From F1-60-MAGs149 sp037133215 (GTDB lineage Bacteria; Actinomycetota; Thermoleophilia; Gaiellales; F1-60-MAGs149), in contig JBAXOM010000111.1 in assembly GCA_037133215.1 (NCBI GenBank), positions 1 to 6,252 of the forward strand: DNA of 6,252 nt, in the 5' to 3' direction. A program made the position numbers and the translations under genes. Shown here in pieces: positions 5,368-6,252 of this stretch. The stretch's first letter is position 1; every line of letters starts with the position of its first letter. The notes below the pieces were generated by a model. The model worked only from the letters and a program-made list of their open reading frames with translations, was not told where the DNA came from and made no database searches.

Positions 5368-6249
5368 ATGCAGATGCGCCAACTGGAGTACGTCACCGCG
5401 CTGGCCCGCGAACGCCACTTCGGCCACGCAGCCGCCGCCTGCCACGTCTCGCAGCCATCGTTGAGTGCCGGCATCCGCAGTCTCGAAGCCGAACTGGGTG
5501 TGCCGATCGTGGTTCGCGGGCGGCGCTACGCGGGTCTGACCCCCGAGGGCGAACGCGTCGTCGCTTGGGCGCACCGCATCCTTGCCGATGCCGATGGCCT
5601 GCGCGAGGATCTCGCCTCGATGCGTGGTGCTGTTACGGGTCGGTTGCGCCTCGGTGCTATCCCGACCGCACTTCCGATCGCCAGTGCGCTCTCGGCGGCC
5701 GTGACTGAACAACACCCCGACGTCTCTGTCACCGTGCTGTCGCTTGCCAGCCGCGAGATCGAACGACGCCTGCTCGAATTCGAAATTGACGCGGGCATCA
5801 CCTACCTTGACAACGAGCCGCTGCGGGGCGTCCGTGCCATTCCCGTCGCGCAGGAACGCTACGTCCTCTACGCACACCAAGACGATGCGATTACCACGCG
5901 CACCTCGCTGACGTGGCGCGAGGCCGCCGAGTTACCACTCTGTCTCTTGACGGTCAACATGCAGAACCGTCGCATCATCGATACAGCCTTTACGACCGCC
6001 GGCACCGCGCCCTCACCGCGCGTCGAATCGGACGACATCGTGCCGCTCTGGGAACACGTCGCCCACGGTCGGTGGTGCACCATCGGACCGACCTCGTGGA
6101 TCGACGGAGGCGCGTTGCCCGACTCGATCGTCGCGATCCCCCTCACCGACCCGATCGTGGAGCAGCGCATCGGCGTTGTCGTGCCCGACCGTGACCCGCT
6201 GCCGACCCTGACGCGCGCACTCCTCGACGCGGCCCGCACCACGACCTAA
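5368..6249 (+). CDS. LysR-family transcriptional regulator beside fdhD
   Basis: 293 residues, usual LysR length, complete. N-terminal winged helix-turn-helix: MRQLEYVTALARERHFGHAA (3-22), then CHVSQPSLSAGIRSLEAELG (25-44) and RRYAGLTPEGERV (52-64), followed by a linker helix to about residue 90. The effector domain begins at GRLRLGAIPTALP (91-103) and includes FEIDAGITYLDNEPL and ERYVLYAH. There are no membrane segments; it acts on DNA as a tetramer by family analogy. The start is set by the -10 box six bases upstream and by the LysR-typical opening. It is divergent from fdhD with a dyad in between. The LTPEGERVVAWAHRIL and TYLDNEPL wording reminds me of LysR proteins next to formate dehydrogenase operons (FdsR of Cupriavidus type), so control of formate dehydrogenase and its maturation is inferred. 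The effector is unknown. Confidence 0.93.
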   Translation: MQMRQLEYVTALARERHFGHAAAACHVSQPSLSAGIRSLEAELGVPIVVRGRRYAGLTPEGERVVAWAHRILADADGLREDLASMRGAVTGRLRLGAIPTALPIASALSAAVTEQHPDVSVTVLSLASREIERRLLEFEIDAGITYLDNEPLRGVRAIPVAQERYVLYAHQDDAITTRTSLTWREAAELPLCLLTVNMQNRRIIDTAFTTAGTAPSPRVESDDIVPLWEHVAHGRWCTIGPTSWIDGGALPDSIVAIPLTDPIVEQRIGVVVPDRDPLPTLTRALLDAARTTT

Positions 6250-6252
6250 AGG

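Noticed and set aside
5299..5880. N-terminal extension of fdhD by 194 residues in the same open frame
   Set aside because: The extension lies mostly antisense to the LysR gene, matches no FdhD region, and would erase the divergent promoter region. High GC keeps the opposite frame open.

Overview
The window is GC-rich bacterial chromosome, very densely packed, with eight genes on both strands. Base composition, gene content and promoter style (a TAnnnT hexamer exactly six bases before the start codon, implying leaderless mRNAs) suggest a high-GC actinobacterium. An environmental lineage such as Acidimicrobiia or Thermoleophilia would fit, but this is inference and I cannot place it more precisely. 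No rRNA, tRNA, CRISPR array, phage or transposase gene is visible.

Layout. Positions 3-665 (+) hold the C-terminal half of a DadA-type FAD-dependent oxidoreductase cut by the window edge, followed after 9 bp by an ogt-type O6-methylguanine-DNA methyltransferase (675-1166, +). A homocysteine S-methyltransferase family gene (1156-2082, -) converges on ogt and overlaps it by 11 bp. It is divergent from a DUF2237 gene (2226-2582, +). The 143-bp gap between these two starts is almost filled by a 97-bp near-perfect palindrome (2106-2202), made of two 35-bp arms that each carry their own 9-bp inverted ends. DUF2237 converges on a NimA/PPOX-type flavin-binding gene (2579-3235, -), and the two share one CTAG for both stop codons.

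The right half is a molybdoenzyme-maturation module: fdhD (4408-5298, -) overlaps a moeA-like molybdotransferase gene (3245-4411, -) by four bases. A LysR-type regulator (5368-6249, +) is divergent from fdhD. FdhD sulfurates the molybdenum cofactor of formate dehydrogenases, and MoeA inserts molybdenum into molybdopterin. The LysR protein resembles regulators found beside formate dehydrogenase genes. The three genes plausibly serve a formate dehydrogenase encoded outside the window, most likely just beyond the right edge.

Most notable observations: the compound palindrome between two leaderless promoters, with the -35 regions of both falling in its outer tips; the same -10-to-start geometry at five of the seven visible gene starts; two cases where a TAG stop codon also forms the first three bases of the next gene's -10 box; a LysR-type dyad overlapping the regulator's own -10 element; and a MoeA with a non-canonical active-site loop. 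I see no clear evidence of an entirely new multi-gene system.
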